Source: Syntrophomonadaceae bacterium
Lineage (GTDB): Bacteria > Bacillota > Dethiobacteria > DTU022 > PWGO01
Reading direction: 5' to 3'
Assembly (NCBI GenBank): GCA_003550565.1
Contig: PUKQ01000063.1
Span: 1 to 35,014, forward strand
Length of the DNA: 35,014 nucleotides
A model generated the notes under the pieces. That model was given only the letters and a program-made list of their open reading frames with translations. It had not been told where the DNA came from and did not search any database. Positions within the stretch are counted from its first letter, which is position 1. Every line of letters starts with the position of its first letter. Position numbers and translations under genes: made by a program. Positions 16,849 through 24,816 of the stretch are shown here, one piece after another.

Positions 16849-18084
16849 TTAATTCCAAAGGCGGACTTCCACCACCTCGCCTGTTTCCAGCCCTTCTTTT
16901 TCGGGGGCGATAACCGTAAATCCATCTGCTTCTGCCAGAGTGCGCAGCATTCCCGAACGCCCGAAAACGGGCGCGGCTGAAAATCCCTTTTCACTCTCTT
17001 GCAGTTTTACCCGCACATAGTCGGTGCGGCCGGAGCGCGAAGAAACGTTACGAGTTAGTGAAGCTTTTATAGTGGGTTGCACCTTCAAGGTTTCCCGTCC
17101 TGCCAGTTGGTGAAGGATGGCGGTTCCAAAAATGAAAAAAACGATCAGCGCCGATACGGGATGTCCGGGAAGGCCCATCACCGGTTTTCCTTCACAGTTG
17201 GCTACCAGGGTGGGTTTACCCGGTTGAATAGATATTCCTTCCACCAAAAGCCCCGGTTTGCCGAGTTCTTGGAGTGTGCGGGTGGTGAAATCGCGTGTGC
17301 CCACTGAACTGCCTCCGGAAAGAACCAAAAAATCCACCTGTGCCAGCATCTCACGGCTTTTTTGTAAAAATTCTTCATAATTATCGGGCAGGATGCCGCC
17401 GTTTATAACTTTTCCCGCGCCTTGCTGGCGGGCAAGGTGAATTAAGCCCGGGGTGTTACTGTCTCTAACCTGCCCCGGATCAAGGGAAGTGACTTCATGG
17501 GAGACGAGTTCGTCACCGGTAGAGAAAACCCCCATCACCGGTTGGCGGTAAGTTTTTACTTTTGCTGCTCCCATAGAGGCAAGGAAACTGATTTCCGCTG
17601 AGCGCAGGAGTTTTCCGGCGGAAAGGGCAGTGCTGCCGTTTTTGATGTCTTCTCCCTTCTGAATTACATTCTCACCGGGGGCTACCTGCCTGTATACGTG
17701 AATCACATTTTCCGTTACTTCCGTGTCTTCTACCATTACCACGGCATCTGCTTCCGCCGGCAGCATCCCGCCGGTGTGGACCAGAAAACACTGGCCGGAA
17801 ATAGAAGCAGCGGCAGGAGCTGCTTCTCCCATCAGAATTTCTCCGGCATATTCAAAGACAGCGGGAAAACCTTCACCTGCGCCGAAAGTTTCCCGGGCAA
17901 CAACGGCGTACCCATCCACTGTTGACCGGTTAAAGGCAGGCAGGTCTTCTTGGCAGACCACATCTTCTGCCAGGCAGCGACCACCTGCTTCTTTGATGTC
18001 AACTTCCTCTGCTTCCAGGGAAGAAAAATTCTGCCGAATAATATTAAAGACATCTTGTGGATCAGTTACTCTCATTAATTTCAC
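16849..18084 (-). CDS. moeA: Molybdopterin molybdenumtransferase MoeA
   Basis: MoeA inserts molybdate into adenylated molybdopterin. The visible signatures are LPAFNRSTVDGYAVVA near residue 50, DAVVMVEDTEV, SVGTRDFT and GLPGHPVSAL. A C-terminal barrel ends the 411-residue protein, which is the normal length. The GTG start at 18084 follows GGAGGT (18093-18098) by 8 bases, better placed than the ATG at 18075. It is the first gene of the operon, directly behind the riboswitch and its terminator. Two different MoeA copies in one operon may handle molybdenum and tungsten or two cofactor forms; the sequence does not show which. Confidence 0.95.
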   Translation of the reverse strand: MKLMRVTDPQDVFNIIRQNFSSLEAEEVDIKEAGGRCLAEDVVCQEDLPAFNRSTVDGYAVVARETFGAGEGFPAVFEYAGEILMGEAAPAAASISGQCFLVHTGGMLPAEADAVVMVEDTEVTENVIHVYRQVAPGENVIQKGEDIKNGSTALSAGKLLRSAEISFLASMGAAKVKTYRQPVMGVFSTGDELVSHEVTSLDPGQVRDSNTPGLIHLARQQGAGKVINGGILPDNYEEFLQKSREMLAQVDFLVLSGGSSVGTRDFTTRTLQELGKPGLLVEGISIQPGKPTLVANCEGKPVMGLPGHPVSALIVFFIFGTAILHQLAGRETLKVQPTIKASLTRNVSSRSGRTDYVRVKLQESEKGFSAAPVFGRSGMLRTLAEADGFTVIAPEKEGLETGEVVEVRLWN

Positions 18085-18101
18085 AAATACTTACCTCCAT
18101 C

Positions 18102-18137
18102 AAAAAAAGCCGTGCTTCCCGTATGTAAGGGCACGGC
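18102..18137 (-). terminator. Intrinsic terminator of the Moco riboswitch
   Basis: On the minus strand GCCGTGC (18137-18131) pairs with GCACGGC (18115-18109), with a partly paired interior, and seven T follow (18108-18102). It lies between the riboswitch and the moeA ribosome-binding site, so the switch can act by attenuation. Confidence 0.88.
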
Positions 18138-18163
18138 CTTTTAATGTGCAAAATAGCCGGCAA

Positions 18164-18260
18164 GTCTCCTTTCCAAGCACGGGAGGCGGGAGGATTTCTC
18201 CTCCAACCCTGACCTTCCGCCGTAGTTCCCTCGTGAACTGTAGGCGTAAAGGCTCGGAGC
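18164..18260 (-). promoter_or_regulatory. Molybdenum/tungsten cofactor (Moco) riboswitch
   Basis: Read on the minus strand, the leader shows the conserved blocks of the Moco RNA motif: CTCCGAGCC at its start, then GCCTAC, GGGAACTACGGC, a GGAGGA-GAAA-TCCTCC hairpin with a GNRA-type loop, CGCCTCCCGTG and finally AAAGGAG, which closes the outer helix with the opening CTCC. The motif usually sits before Moco genes, as here. A terminator follows, so bound cofactor should reduce expression of the operon. I cannot decide between the Moco and the proposed tungsten-cofactor variant without a structure alignment. Confidence 0.92.
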
Positions 18261-18286
18261 TACCTTTTTATTTTATTATCCCCTTC

Positions 18287-18314
18287 ATTATATCATTTTC
18301 CCTCCCATATGCAA
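18287..18314 (-). promoter_or_regulatory. Probable promoter of the Moco operon
   Basis: On the minus strand TATAAT (18292-18287) is a perfect -10, with TTGCAT (18314-18309) 16 bases upstream as a weak -35. Transcription would start about 20 bases before the riboswitch. Confidence 0.6.
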
Positions 18315-18491
18315 CCCGGGTAACAAAAACATTAAAAATTATGATTCTAAAAATTTGAAAAACGTGCTAAAATATTCCTTGTAAAGAAAAAAATAACACA
18401 GCAAATGAAAGCAGTCTTTGCCCTTAATTGCCCTAAAAAATGCGGCGCCAAAATAACCTTTGCCTGCTGCAAATAATAACGGAGTGGAGAA

Positions 18492-21158
18492 ATGACGTCA
18501 CGACCCCTGGTCACTGTTTCCCTTTTTTATGTAGCCGGCATTCTTGGAGCCAGGCTTTTGCTGGAAGATGCGTTTTTAGCTTATTTAATGCTGTCAATGT
18601 TTTTCCTGGCGGGGTTGGTGGCTCACTTATGGAGGTTAATTTCCGTATCGCTTTTTACGGCGGCGGTGCTGGTGGTAGTTTTTATGACCGGTGCTGCCGC
18701 TTTTTGGTTTGCCTCTTCACCCTCGCCGCATGCGGCAGCGGGGACCGGTATTTTAGAGTATGCGGGCCAAACTGTGACTATGAAAGGCACCGTGGTAGAG
18801 GAACCCCGTCATGAAGAAGCTTATACTGTTTACCGGGTGCGGTCTGAAATTGTAGATACAGGCTCGGAAAAGCAGGCGGTACACGGCGATCTTCAGGTGC
18901 GCATTTATCACAGCGATTACAGGGGAGAGAATCCAAGAGACAAGGCTTTAGAAGAGGGAGTTCTTGGAGAAAACGCGGTTTACTGGTACGGTGAACGTTT
19001 GCTCCTGGAAGGGGAGATAGTGGAGGCAAAAGGGAGGCGTAATCCCGGAGGCTTTGATTACCAATTTTATTTAAAAACCCTGGGGATAGACGCTCTTATG
19101 TATCTACAAACTGACCGGGCAAGTTCCCTGGGATATGGAGAAGTTAATTGGATGACTTCTTCGGCTTTTTCCCTCCGGGCCGGAATGATTGAGGGGATTG
19201 AGGCCAATTTGCCTTCACCTCATGCAGAATTGCTTACAGCGGTCCTTTTTGGCCAGCGCCAGCGCCTTCCCGCAGATATACAGGAGAGTTTTCACCGGGC
19301 CGGCACGGGGCATCTTATGGCTGTATCCGGCCTTCATATAGGTCTGGTGGCTGCTTTGATTTTGGGCCTCTGGAAAATTTTAAAGCTCAAAGGAGCGGCG
19401 CCCATTATTTTAGCCGTAATTCTGCTTTTTGCCTATGCTTACCTTACCGGCATGAGGCCGGCAGCTCTGCGCGCGGCTTTGATGTTTTCTATGGGGTTGG
19501 TGGCCTTGCTGGTAGGCCGAAAAAAAGACTTCCCTTCCGCCATCGCTTTGGCTGCCCTGGTGACTTTGTTATATAATCCCCTGCTTTTATTTAGCATCGG
19601 GTTCCAGCTTTCTTATTCTGCCACTTTGTCCATCTTTTATCTTTATCCTTTTCTTGCCGGGGAATTGCTCTACCGTTTTCCCCCCTACCTGAAGCAGCTG
19701 GTGGGAATAACCCTGGCTGCGCAGCTTGGTGTCCTTCCTCTCACGGCCTATTATTTTCAGCACCTTCCTCTCCTGGCCCTTTTCTTTAATATTTTGCTGC
19801 TGCCGGTTATGGCCGTGCTGGTTGGCGTGGGATTGGCCGGTAGTGTTCTCTACTTAATTTCCCCTTTTCTTTCTTCCGTTCTCCATTTATCTTCCTGGCC
19901 CATCCTTGAATATGTTTTAAGAATTTCCGCCCTGGCGGATGCTTCCTGGGTTTACCGGGAAGTAACCCCTCCCGGCATTGCGTGGTTGGTTCTATTTTAT
20001 TCCGGTCTGGCGTTGGCTATGGTGGCCTATTACCACTGGCGAAGGCGAAACGATGAGTCCTTGGAGCAAGAAAAGGAACAAGAACAGGAAAAGGAAAGCC
20101 GGGCAGAAAATACTTCAAAGGCGCTCCCTGCCGAATCAGGCCTGCAGGCACAAGAAAAATTAGTATCTGCCCTCAAAAATAAAGTGAGCCCCTTGCTTTT
20201 TCAGCTTGCTTCCCGGGAAAATTTTTCCGCTAATTTAAGTCGCTGCAAAGCTTGGAGCACCGTCAATAAAGGCAAAATAGCTGTAGGGGCTCTCCTAATA
20301 GGTGTTATTATTGCCTGGGCGGGAGCTTTTGGGGGGTCGTCCCCCGGATTAAATGTTTACTTTCTTGATGTGGGGCAGGGAGCTGCCGCTTACCTGGAGA
20401 CCTCCTGCGGCTTTAATATTTTGATTGACTCCGGGGGAGAACCGCCTTATGTAGATCCGGACAAGCAGGGGGATATTGGGGAAAAGGTTTTATTACCGTT
20501 TCTGCGCTATCGGGGAGCGGATGAACTGGACCTGGTAGTGATTTCCCACCCCCACGAAGATCATTTTGCCGGTTTTATTCCCGTAATGGAAAGAATACAG
20601 GTTAATTGCCTGATGATTTCCCCCGTGCCCGGACAAACAGATCTTTATGCAGAAATGCTTGCAATGGCTGAGTATCAAGAAATACCTGTAAAAGAAGTGC
20701 GGGAAGGCGATAACTTTACTTTGGGTGAGGATTTATCCATGGAAGTATTATTGCCACCCCTGGACGGGCTCTATCGAGGAACGGGGTGTGATCTGAACAA
20801 TAATTCCGTGGTAATGCGGGTAATTTATGAAGACGTGGAATTCATGTTTACGGGGGATATTGAAGAAGAAGCCATTAGCGATTTACTTCATGCAGAAGTG
20901 GACATTTCAGCTGATGTGCTTCTAATTCCCCATCACGGGGGTAATTTTTTGTCGGCAGATCCATTTTTGGAAGCGGTTTCACCGCGTGTTGCCGTGATCC
21001 AGGTAGGCAGAAACCCCTTTGGCCACCCTCACCCTGATGTAACAGAAGCACTGGAAAATGCCGACATCATTACCTACCGCAATGATCTCCACGGCGCAAT
21101 AATTTTACACACCGATGGAAAACATTTATGGCAAGAAACCATGCTCACCCCCAATTAA
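18492..21158 (+). CDS. comEC: DNA internalization channel protein ComEC/Rec2
   Basis: ComEC forms the membrane channel for single-stranded DNA uptake. All three expected parts are present. An N-terminal pair of membrane segments with an OB-like DUF4131 region comes first. The Competence domain follows, with GLLTA-like LLTAVLFGQRQRLP, GTGHLMAVSGLHIGLVAAL and many membrane segments (about residues 260-520). The C-terminal metallo-beta-lactamase domain has VYFLDVGQGAAAYLE, HPHEDH (686-691) and a late IPHHGG. A charged Q/E/K-rich linker and another membrane segment separate the last two. The length of 888 residues is slightly long but normal. The ATG follows GGAGTGGAG. comEA is 10 kb upstream because other genes have been inserted. 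Confidence 0.94.
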   Translation: MTSRPLVTVSLFYVAGILGARLLLEDAFLAYLMLSMFFLAGLVAHLWRLISVSLFTAAVLVVVFMTGAAAFWFASSPSPHAAAGTGILEYAGQTVTMKGTVVEEPRHEEAYTVYRVRSEIVDTGSEKQAVHGDLQVRIYHSDYRGENPRDKALEEGVLGENAVYWYGERLLLEGEIVEAKGRRNPGGFDYQFYLKTLGIDALMYLQTDRASSLGYGEVNWMTSSAFSLRAGMIEGIEANLPSPHAELLTAVLFGQRQRLPADIQESFHRAGTGHLMAVSGLHIGLVAALILGLWKILKLKGAAPIILAVILLFAYAYLTGMRPAALRAALMFSMGLVALLVGRKKDFPSAIALAALVTLLYNPLLLFSIGFQLSYSATLSIFYLYPFLAGELLYRFPPYLKQLVGITLAAQLGVLPLTAYYFQHLPLLALFFNILLLPVMAVLVGVGLAGSVLYLISPFLSSVLHLSSWPILEYVLRISALADASWVYREVTPPGIAWLVLFYSGLALAMVAYYHWRRRNDESLEQEKEQEQEKESRAENTSKALPAESGLQAQEKLVSALKNKVSPLLFQLASRENFSANLSRCKAWSTVNKGKIAVGALLIGVIIAWAGAFGGSSPGLNVYFLDVGQGAAAYLETSCGFNILIDSGGEPPYVDPDKQGDIGEKVLLPFLRYRGADELDLVVISHPHEDHFAGFIPVMERIQVNCLMISPVPGQTDLYAEMLAMAEYQEIPVKEVREGDNFTLGEDLSMEVLLPPLDGLYRGTGCDLNNNSVVMRVIYEDVEFMFTGDIEEEAISDLLHAEVDISADVLLIPHHGGNFLSADPFLEAVSPRVAVIQVGRNPFGHPHPDVTEALENADIITYRNDLHGAIILHTDGKHLWQETMLTPN

Positions 21159-21160
21159 CC

Positions 21161-21202
21161 AAAAAGGTGTCAAAAAAGGTGTCAGGCCTTGACATTGACA
21201 CA
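21161..21202. repeat. REP-like GGTGTCA palindrome
   Basis: GGTGTCA occurs twice (21166-21172 and 21178-21184). GTGTCA (21179-21184) is inverted as TGACAC (21196-21201), and the nested TGTCA-GGCCT-TGACA (21180-21194) is a second inverted pair. Such nested palindromes, from memory, are typical of REP-type dispersed elements in Clostridia. Confidence 0.55.
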
Positions 21203-21282
21203 AAATGAAAATTCCTGCAAAGACGTTGCTTCTTGACATTGCCGCAAAATTCTGGCGATATTCGTGCGTGCATCTAATAAAT

Positions 21283-21313
21283 ATGTAGCAGGTACCCCGT
21301 CCCCCTGCTACAT
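21283..21313. repeat. Perfect 10-bp inverted repeat before the sigma factor gene
   Basis: ATGTAGCAGG (21283-21292) and CCTGCTACAT (21304-21313) form a perfect stem with an 11-base loop. On the minus strand the centre contains GGGGACGG, the core of the repeat cluster at 33418-33822, so it may be a related REP-like element. It is not followed by a T tract on the plus strand. Confidence 0.6.
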
Positions 21314-21437
21314 TATTTGCAAGGGAATTCCTTTCTGGGTGAGTAAAATTAATCTGAGTAGTAGAGGGCAAAAAAGAGGAAACGAGAGGCGAACCTCCGA
21401 AATTAACTTGTTTACAAAAAAAGTTTTCCATTTTAAA

Positions 21438-22046
21438 ATGTTTAAAGTAGCTGAGAATAAATATAATTATTGGAGTGGATGCAAACTGGATCCTGCCAGG
21501 GTAGAACTATTGGTTAAAAATGCCGATGAGGATTCTAAAAAAGAACTCTTCGAGCTATTTTACAGCAAAACATTTGCCACGGTAATGGCGAAAGTCCGTC
21601 ACCGCGAATGGGCTGAAGATTTAACGCAGGAAGCGTTTATCCGTGCCTTTCGTAGTTTGCATAAGCTGCGAGAGCCGAAAAAATTTGGCGCCTGGCTGGC
21701 ATCCATAGCTGCTAATCTCGCCTGTGACGCTTTCAAAAAAGAGAAAAAGTATGTTTTGACTGCGGAACCTTACGAAAAGGAAACTTCCGCCTCAGACATA
21801 TCTGTGGAAGAACATGTGATGCAGCGTGAGCAATCGGCAGGAATGCGGGCATTGCTGCGTCAACTTCCTGCAGATCAATACCAGGTAGTTATACTTTTCT
21901 ACTATTACGATCAAAAGATTGAAGATATCGCCGGCGTATTAAACATAAATGTTGGCACGGTTAAATCACGCCTGCACAGGGCTCGCAGCAAGCTTAAAGA
22001 TTTATTACAGAAAAGGGAACAAAATGAGTCCACAGAAAGTCATTAA
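21438..22046 (+). CDS. RNA polymerase sigma factor, ECF subfamily
   Basis: ECF sigma factors direct polymerase to stress or envelope genes. Region 2 is clear: WAEDLTQEAFIRAFRSLHKLREPKKFGAWLASIAANLACDAFKK. Region 4 is LRQLPADQYQVVILFYYYDQKIEDIAGVLNINVGTVKSRLHRARSKLK, a standard helix-turn-helix. From the ATG at 21438 it has 202 residues. The frame is open to 21264, but that part is not sigma-like and overlaps the inverted repeat. No Shine-Dalgarno is well placed for any start, including a TTG at 21408, so the start is uncertain. It is followed by a one-membrane-segment protein, as expected for a sigma/anti-sigma pair. Confidence 0.9.
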   Translation: MFKVAENKYNYWSGCKLDPARVELLVKNADEDSKKELFELFYSKTFATVMAKVRHREWAEDLTQEAFIRAFRSLHKLREPKKFGAWLASIAANLACDAFKKEKKYVLTAEPYEKETSASDISVEEHVMQREQSAGMRALLRQLPADQYQVVILFYYYDQKIEDIAGVLNINVGTVKSRLHRARSKLKDLLQKREQNESTESH

Positions 22047-22249
22047 ATTAGAGGGATATTATATATAAATATGCAAATGATGAAGAATTTTGGTGAAAAA
22101 ATTTTTTCCCAAAATATGCAGGGAAAAAGAGAACCCAAGCTACAGCAGGCTCCCATAAAGAGGCAAAATGGGGGCTGTGGAAGTTAGAGCATTGTCGGAT
22201 GTGGAAAGCGAGAGGAAAGCCGAAGCAAGGAGAAAGGGGTGAATAAACA

Positions 22250-23041
22250 ATGAAAGATTCACGCCATAAACATAATAATAATTATAACGATATCCATGAG
22301 GGTGATGAAGAAGACATCACTATCCGAGAAGCTGTAAAAGCGGAATTGGAAAGTATTGAAGAACCGCCGACTGCCGAAGCCTGGGCAAAGTTTTCTGAAC
22401 GGTGGAAAAAAGAGGGCAGCGATGGAAATAATACAGGCAAAAGGCGTATTTCCGGATGGCTGCGCCCCGTTAGCATTGCGGCCTGCATATTACTGCTTAT
22501 CGGTGGTGGCTTATGGCTTGCAGAAACAGAATTTTCTTATCTGCAGGAAATTTCGCCGGAAGCGGAGCCCGATGATGCAGATGTCTTAATGACCGAGGAA
22601 GAAGTAAGAGAAGAAGAACATCCCGAAGAAGAATTGGACCTTCCCGAACCTCGGGAAGATGCGTATTTAGATATTTACGAGGAAGACGAAGAAGCCCCTG
22701 ATTACCTGCCGGAAACTCTAAACGGATTCAGGAGATATGAAAAGGGCAGAAGCGCGGATCCCCTGCGAGCTCCGTATTTTATTTTCAGGAAGGAAGATAA
22801 AGAGCTGTGGCTGGTAGAGCTGCGGTCTTTTGAGCATATGAATAAACTTTTACTGGGGGAAGACAACAGGTATATTCCGGGAGAATCCTTAGAGGATATT
22901 GATCCTGCTGCCCGAAACCTGGTCAAAGACAATCTGGATAAGCCGGTACTTATTTGGAGCGACGGCGAAAAGATATTTTTGTTATGGGCCCGCAGTGAAG
23001 GGATTATCGGCGAAGATCTTTTGGAATTACCAAAACCTTAG
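22250..23041 (+). CDS. Single-pass membrane protein, probable anti-sigma factor
   Basis: I recognise no named family. The 263-residue protein has an N-terminal cytoplasmic part of about 75 residues (ITIREAVKAELESIEEPPTAEAWAKF), rich in charged helix formers. One membrane segment follows (about 78-98, VSIAACILLLIGGGLWLA). Outside it has a strongly acidic stretch (residues 105-160) and a compact C-terminal domain with tryptophan and tyrosine residues. This layout, right behind an ECF sigma gene, fits an anti-sigma factor. The HxxxCxxC zinc motif of ZAS anti-sigmas is absent. An AAGGAG...GGGGTG site precedes the ATG. The function is inferred from context only. Confidence 0.6.
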   Translation: MKDSRHKHNNNYNDIHEGDEEDITIREAVKAELESIEEPPTAEAWAKFSERWKKEGSDGNNTGKRRISGWLRPVSIAACILLLIGGGLWLAETEFSYLQEISPEAEPDDADVLMTEEEVREEEHPEEELDLPEPREDAYLDIYEEDEEAPDYLPETLNGFRRYEKGRSADPLRAPYFIFRKEDKELWLVELRSFEHMNKLLLGEDNRYIPGESLEDIDPAARNLVKDNLDKPVLIWSDGEKIFLLWARSEGIIGEDLLELPKP

Positions 23042-23146
23042 CAGAATGACCGCGGAATTCCCGCGGATTTATCCATGGGGCAATTAAGTATGTAAGAAAA
23101 ACTGACAGCGAATCTACCTGCTCAAAGCCGAAGGAGAAAAGACATA

Positions 23147-24007
23147 ATGGACACAGCTGTAGAAACATGGGGGCTCACCAAAAAAGGACGTTCGGGAACT
23201 GCTGTCCTGGACAATGTCTACCTGCGCGTGCCTGCCGGCAAGGCCTTGGGTTTGCTGGGGCCGGAGGGAGCGGGGAAAACTACCCTTTTCAAAATATTGC
23301 TGGGTCTGCAAAAACCCACCACCGGGGGAGGCTTTTGCCTGGGTCTGGACCTTGTCACCGAGAGTATATTTATCCGTGACAGGGTTACCTATGCCGAGAA
23401 TAAGCCTCATCTTTATGAATACCTAATTGTTCAAGAAATGATTGACTTGACCCGAAAATTTTATTCCCACTGGAACTCCGCAGTTGCGGACAAATACCTG
23501 GATGTCTTTGAACTCCCCTTGCGGCAAAAGATCAAAAAGCTTTCTTTGCGCCGCAAGCAGATGCTGGCTTTAATTTTGGCCCTGGCCCCCGAACCGGATC
23601 TTTTGTTGCTGGATGAGCCTGCCCCTTCCCCGGCAAAAGAATCCCCCGGGCAGGAATTTTTCGACACGGTTACCACCGAAATACTCAACAAGGGACGAAC
23701 GGCTGTTGTGGCTGCTCGCCGTTTAGATGAAATAAAAATGATGGCTTCCGAAGTAACCCTTATATACCGGGGCAGAACCCGCGGCATATTTCCCCTTGCA
23801 GAAATAGAAGAAAAAGTAAAAGAAGAAGAAATACCTTCTGATGCGGGGCAGATATGCCCCCTATATTTTCCCGAGCCTTTTGAGGATCCCCGGAAGCCGG
23901 ATGCGCAGGAACCGAAAAATGGGGAGAAGCCGGAGAATTTGACCATACTGAAAGAGGAAAAAGAGGAGGCAGAAACGGAACCTGATCCGGAGGAGGAGAA
24001 CACTTGA
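23147..24007 (+). CDS. ABC transporter ATP-binding protein with degenerate motifs
   Basis: The 286-residue protein has Walker A GPEGAGKT (38-45 region) and Walker B LLLLDEP (152-158). The signature motif is LSLRRKQ (132-138) in place of LSGGQ. The switch histidine before the LDE of the H-loop is replaced (AARRLDEI where SSHxLDE is usual). The last 70 residues are a charged, E/K-rich tail not typical of the family. It ends overlapping the start of a membrane permease, so the two form an ABC-2 type exporter or regulator. Reduced ATP turnover is possible, but the Walker motifs are intact. A GAAGGAG site precedes the ATG. Confidence 0.88.
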   Translation: MDTAVETWGLTKKGRSGTAVLDNVYLRVPAGKALGLLGPEGAGKTTLFKILLGLQKPTTGGGFCLGLDLVTESIFIRDRVTYAENKPHLYEYLIVQEMIDLTRKFYSHWNSAVADKYLDVFELPLRQKIKKLSLRRKQMLALILALAPEPDLLLLDEPAPSPAKESPGQEFFDTVTTEILNKGRTAVVAARRLDEIKMMASEVTLIYRGRTRGIFPLAEIEEKVKEEEIPSDAGQICPLYFPEPFEDPRKPDAQEPKNGEKPENLTILKEEKEEAETEPDPEEENT

Positions 24008-24750
24008 TCCACGGCGGTTTATGGTCAAAAGAAGCAAGGGAGTACCGGCTGGTATTTATAATATGTCTGCTCATTACTATACTCGTGGGTGTCATTTCTC
24101 TTTATTTCCCTCACCTGGCAAGTGAATTTACAGGAAACTCCGCTGCCTGGAGCAGGTGGATGTCTTCTCCTTTTGTGGATGAGGCATGGCTGCAGTGGAA
24201 TTCCGTCATCTTATTACAGTTATCAGCTATTACCGCTTTCATATTGGGATTTTCCACATTGTCCGGGGAAGTTGGCGGAAACAACGCCGTAAGCTATCTT
24301 TTGAGCAAGCCTGTATCCAGGCGGGAGGTAGTAACCACCAAAGCATCGGCGGGGCTCACCTTCCTGGTTTTTTATGTTTACGGCAGTTCCTTTGTTTGGA
24401 GCGCCTTGGCCTGGCATGCCGGCCAACAACTGCCGGAATTCTCTGTTTTTTTCTTAAGCTCCACGGTTACCCTCAGCATGGCTGCCGTTATCTATATGAG
24501 CGCTGTATTTTTTTCCTCCTTGTTTTTCAGAACATGGCTGGCGGCATTATTTTCGATTATTACCTGGTTGGCTGTATTTACTCCTCAATTTGGGTTTGTA
24601 TCCCGTGACTACGCGGTATTTTTACATATGCAGGAGGCGGGTTTCTGGTTGGGCACTGAAACCTCGTTTATCCCCCTGGGTGTGGGCATAGTGATTGCCG
24701 GTATCTTTTATGAACTTGCGGTATTTTTCTGGGATAAAAGAGAATATTAA
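24004..24750 (+). CDS. ABC-2 type transporter permease
   Basis: The 248-residue protein has about six hydrophobic segments, beginning YRLVFIICLLITILVGVISLYF. Between the second and third it has the LLSKPVSRREVVTTKA loop typical of ABC-2 permeases of the NatB/CcmB-like group. The TTG start overlaps the ATPase stop (TTGATC) and is supported by GGAGGAGGAG just upstream, which means translational coupling. With the preceding ATPase it forms a two-gene exporter. Its substrate is unknown. Coming after an ECF sigma and a probable anti-sigma, it may be part of the same envelope response. Confidence 0.85.
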   Translation: MIHGGLWSKEAREYRLVFIICLLITILVGVISLYFPHLASEFTGNSAAWSRWMSSPFVDEAWLQWNSVILLQLSAITAFILGFSTLSGEVGGNNAVSYLLSKPVSRREVVTTKASAGLTFLVFYVYGSSFVWSALAWHAGQQLPEFSVFFLSSTVTLSMAAVIYMSAVFFSSLFFRTWLAALFSIITWLAVFTPQFGFVSRDYAVFLHMQEAGFWLGTETSFIPLGVGIVIAGIFYELAVFFWDKREY

Positions 24751-24816
24751 CCGGAAATGATTTCGGCATTAATAAAAAAGAGTAGCAGGCAAAGCAAACA
24801 ACTGAGAGGTAATTAA

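Noticed and set aside
21264-21437. An N-terminal extension of the sigma factor.
   Set aside because: The extra 58 residues cross the inverted repeat and do not look like a sigma factor domain.
22071-22187. A 38-residue ORF between the sigma factor and the putative anti-sigma gene.
   Set aside because: Its AGAGGG is 14 bases away and the product resembles nothing; it overlaps an AT-rich hairpin. It could be real but cannot be supported.
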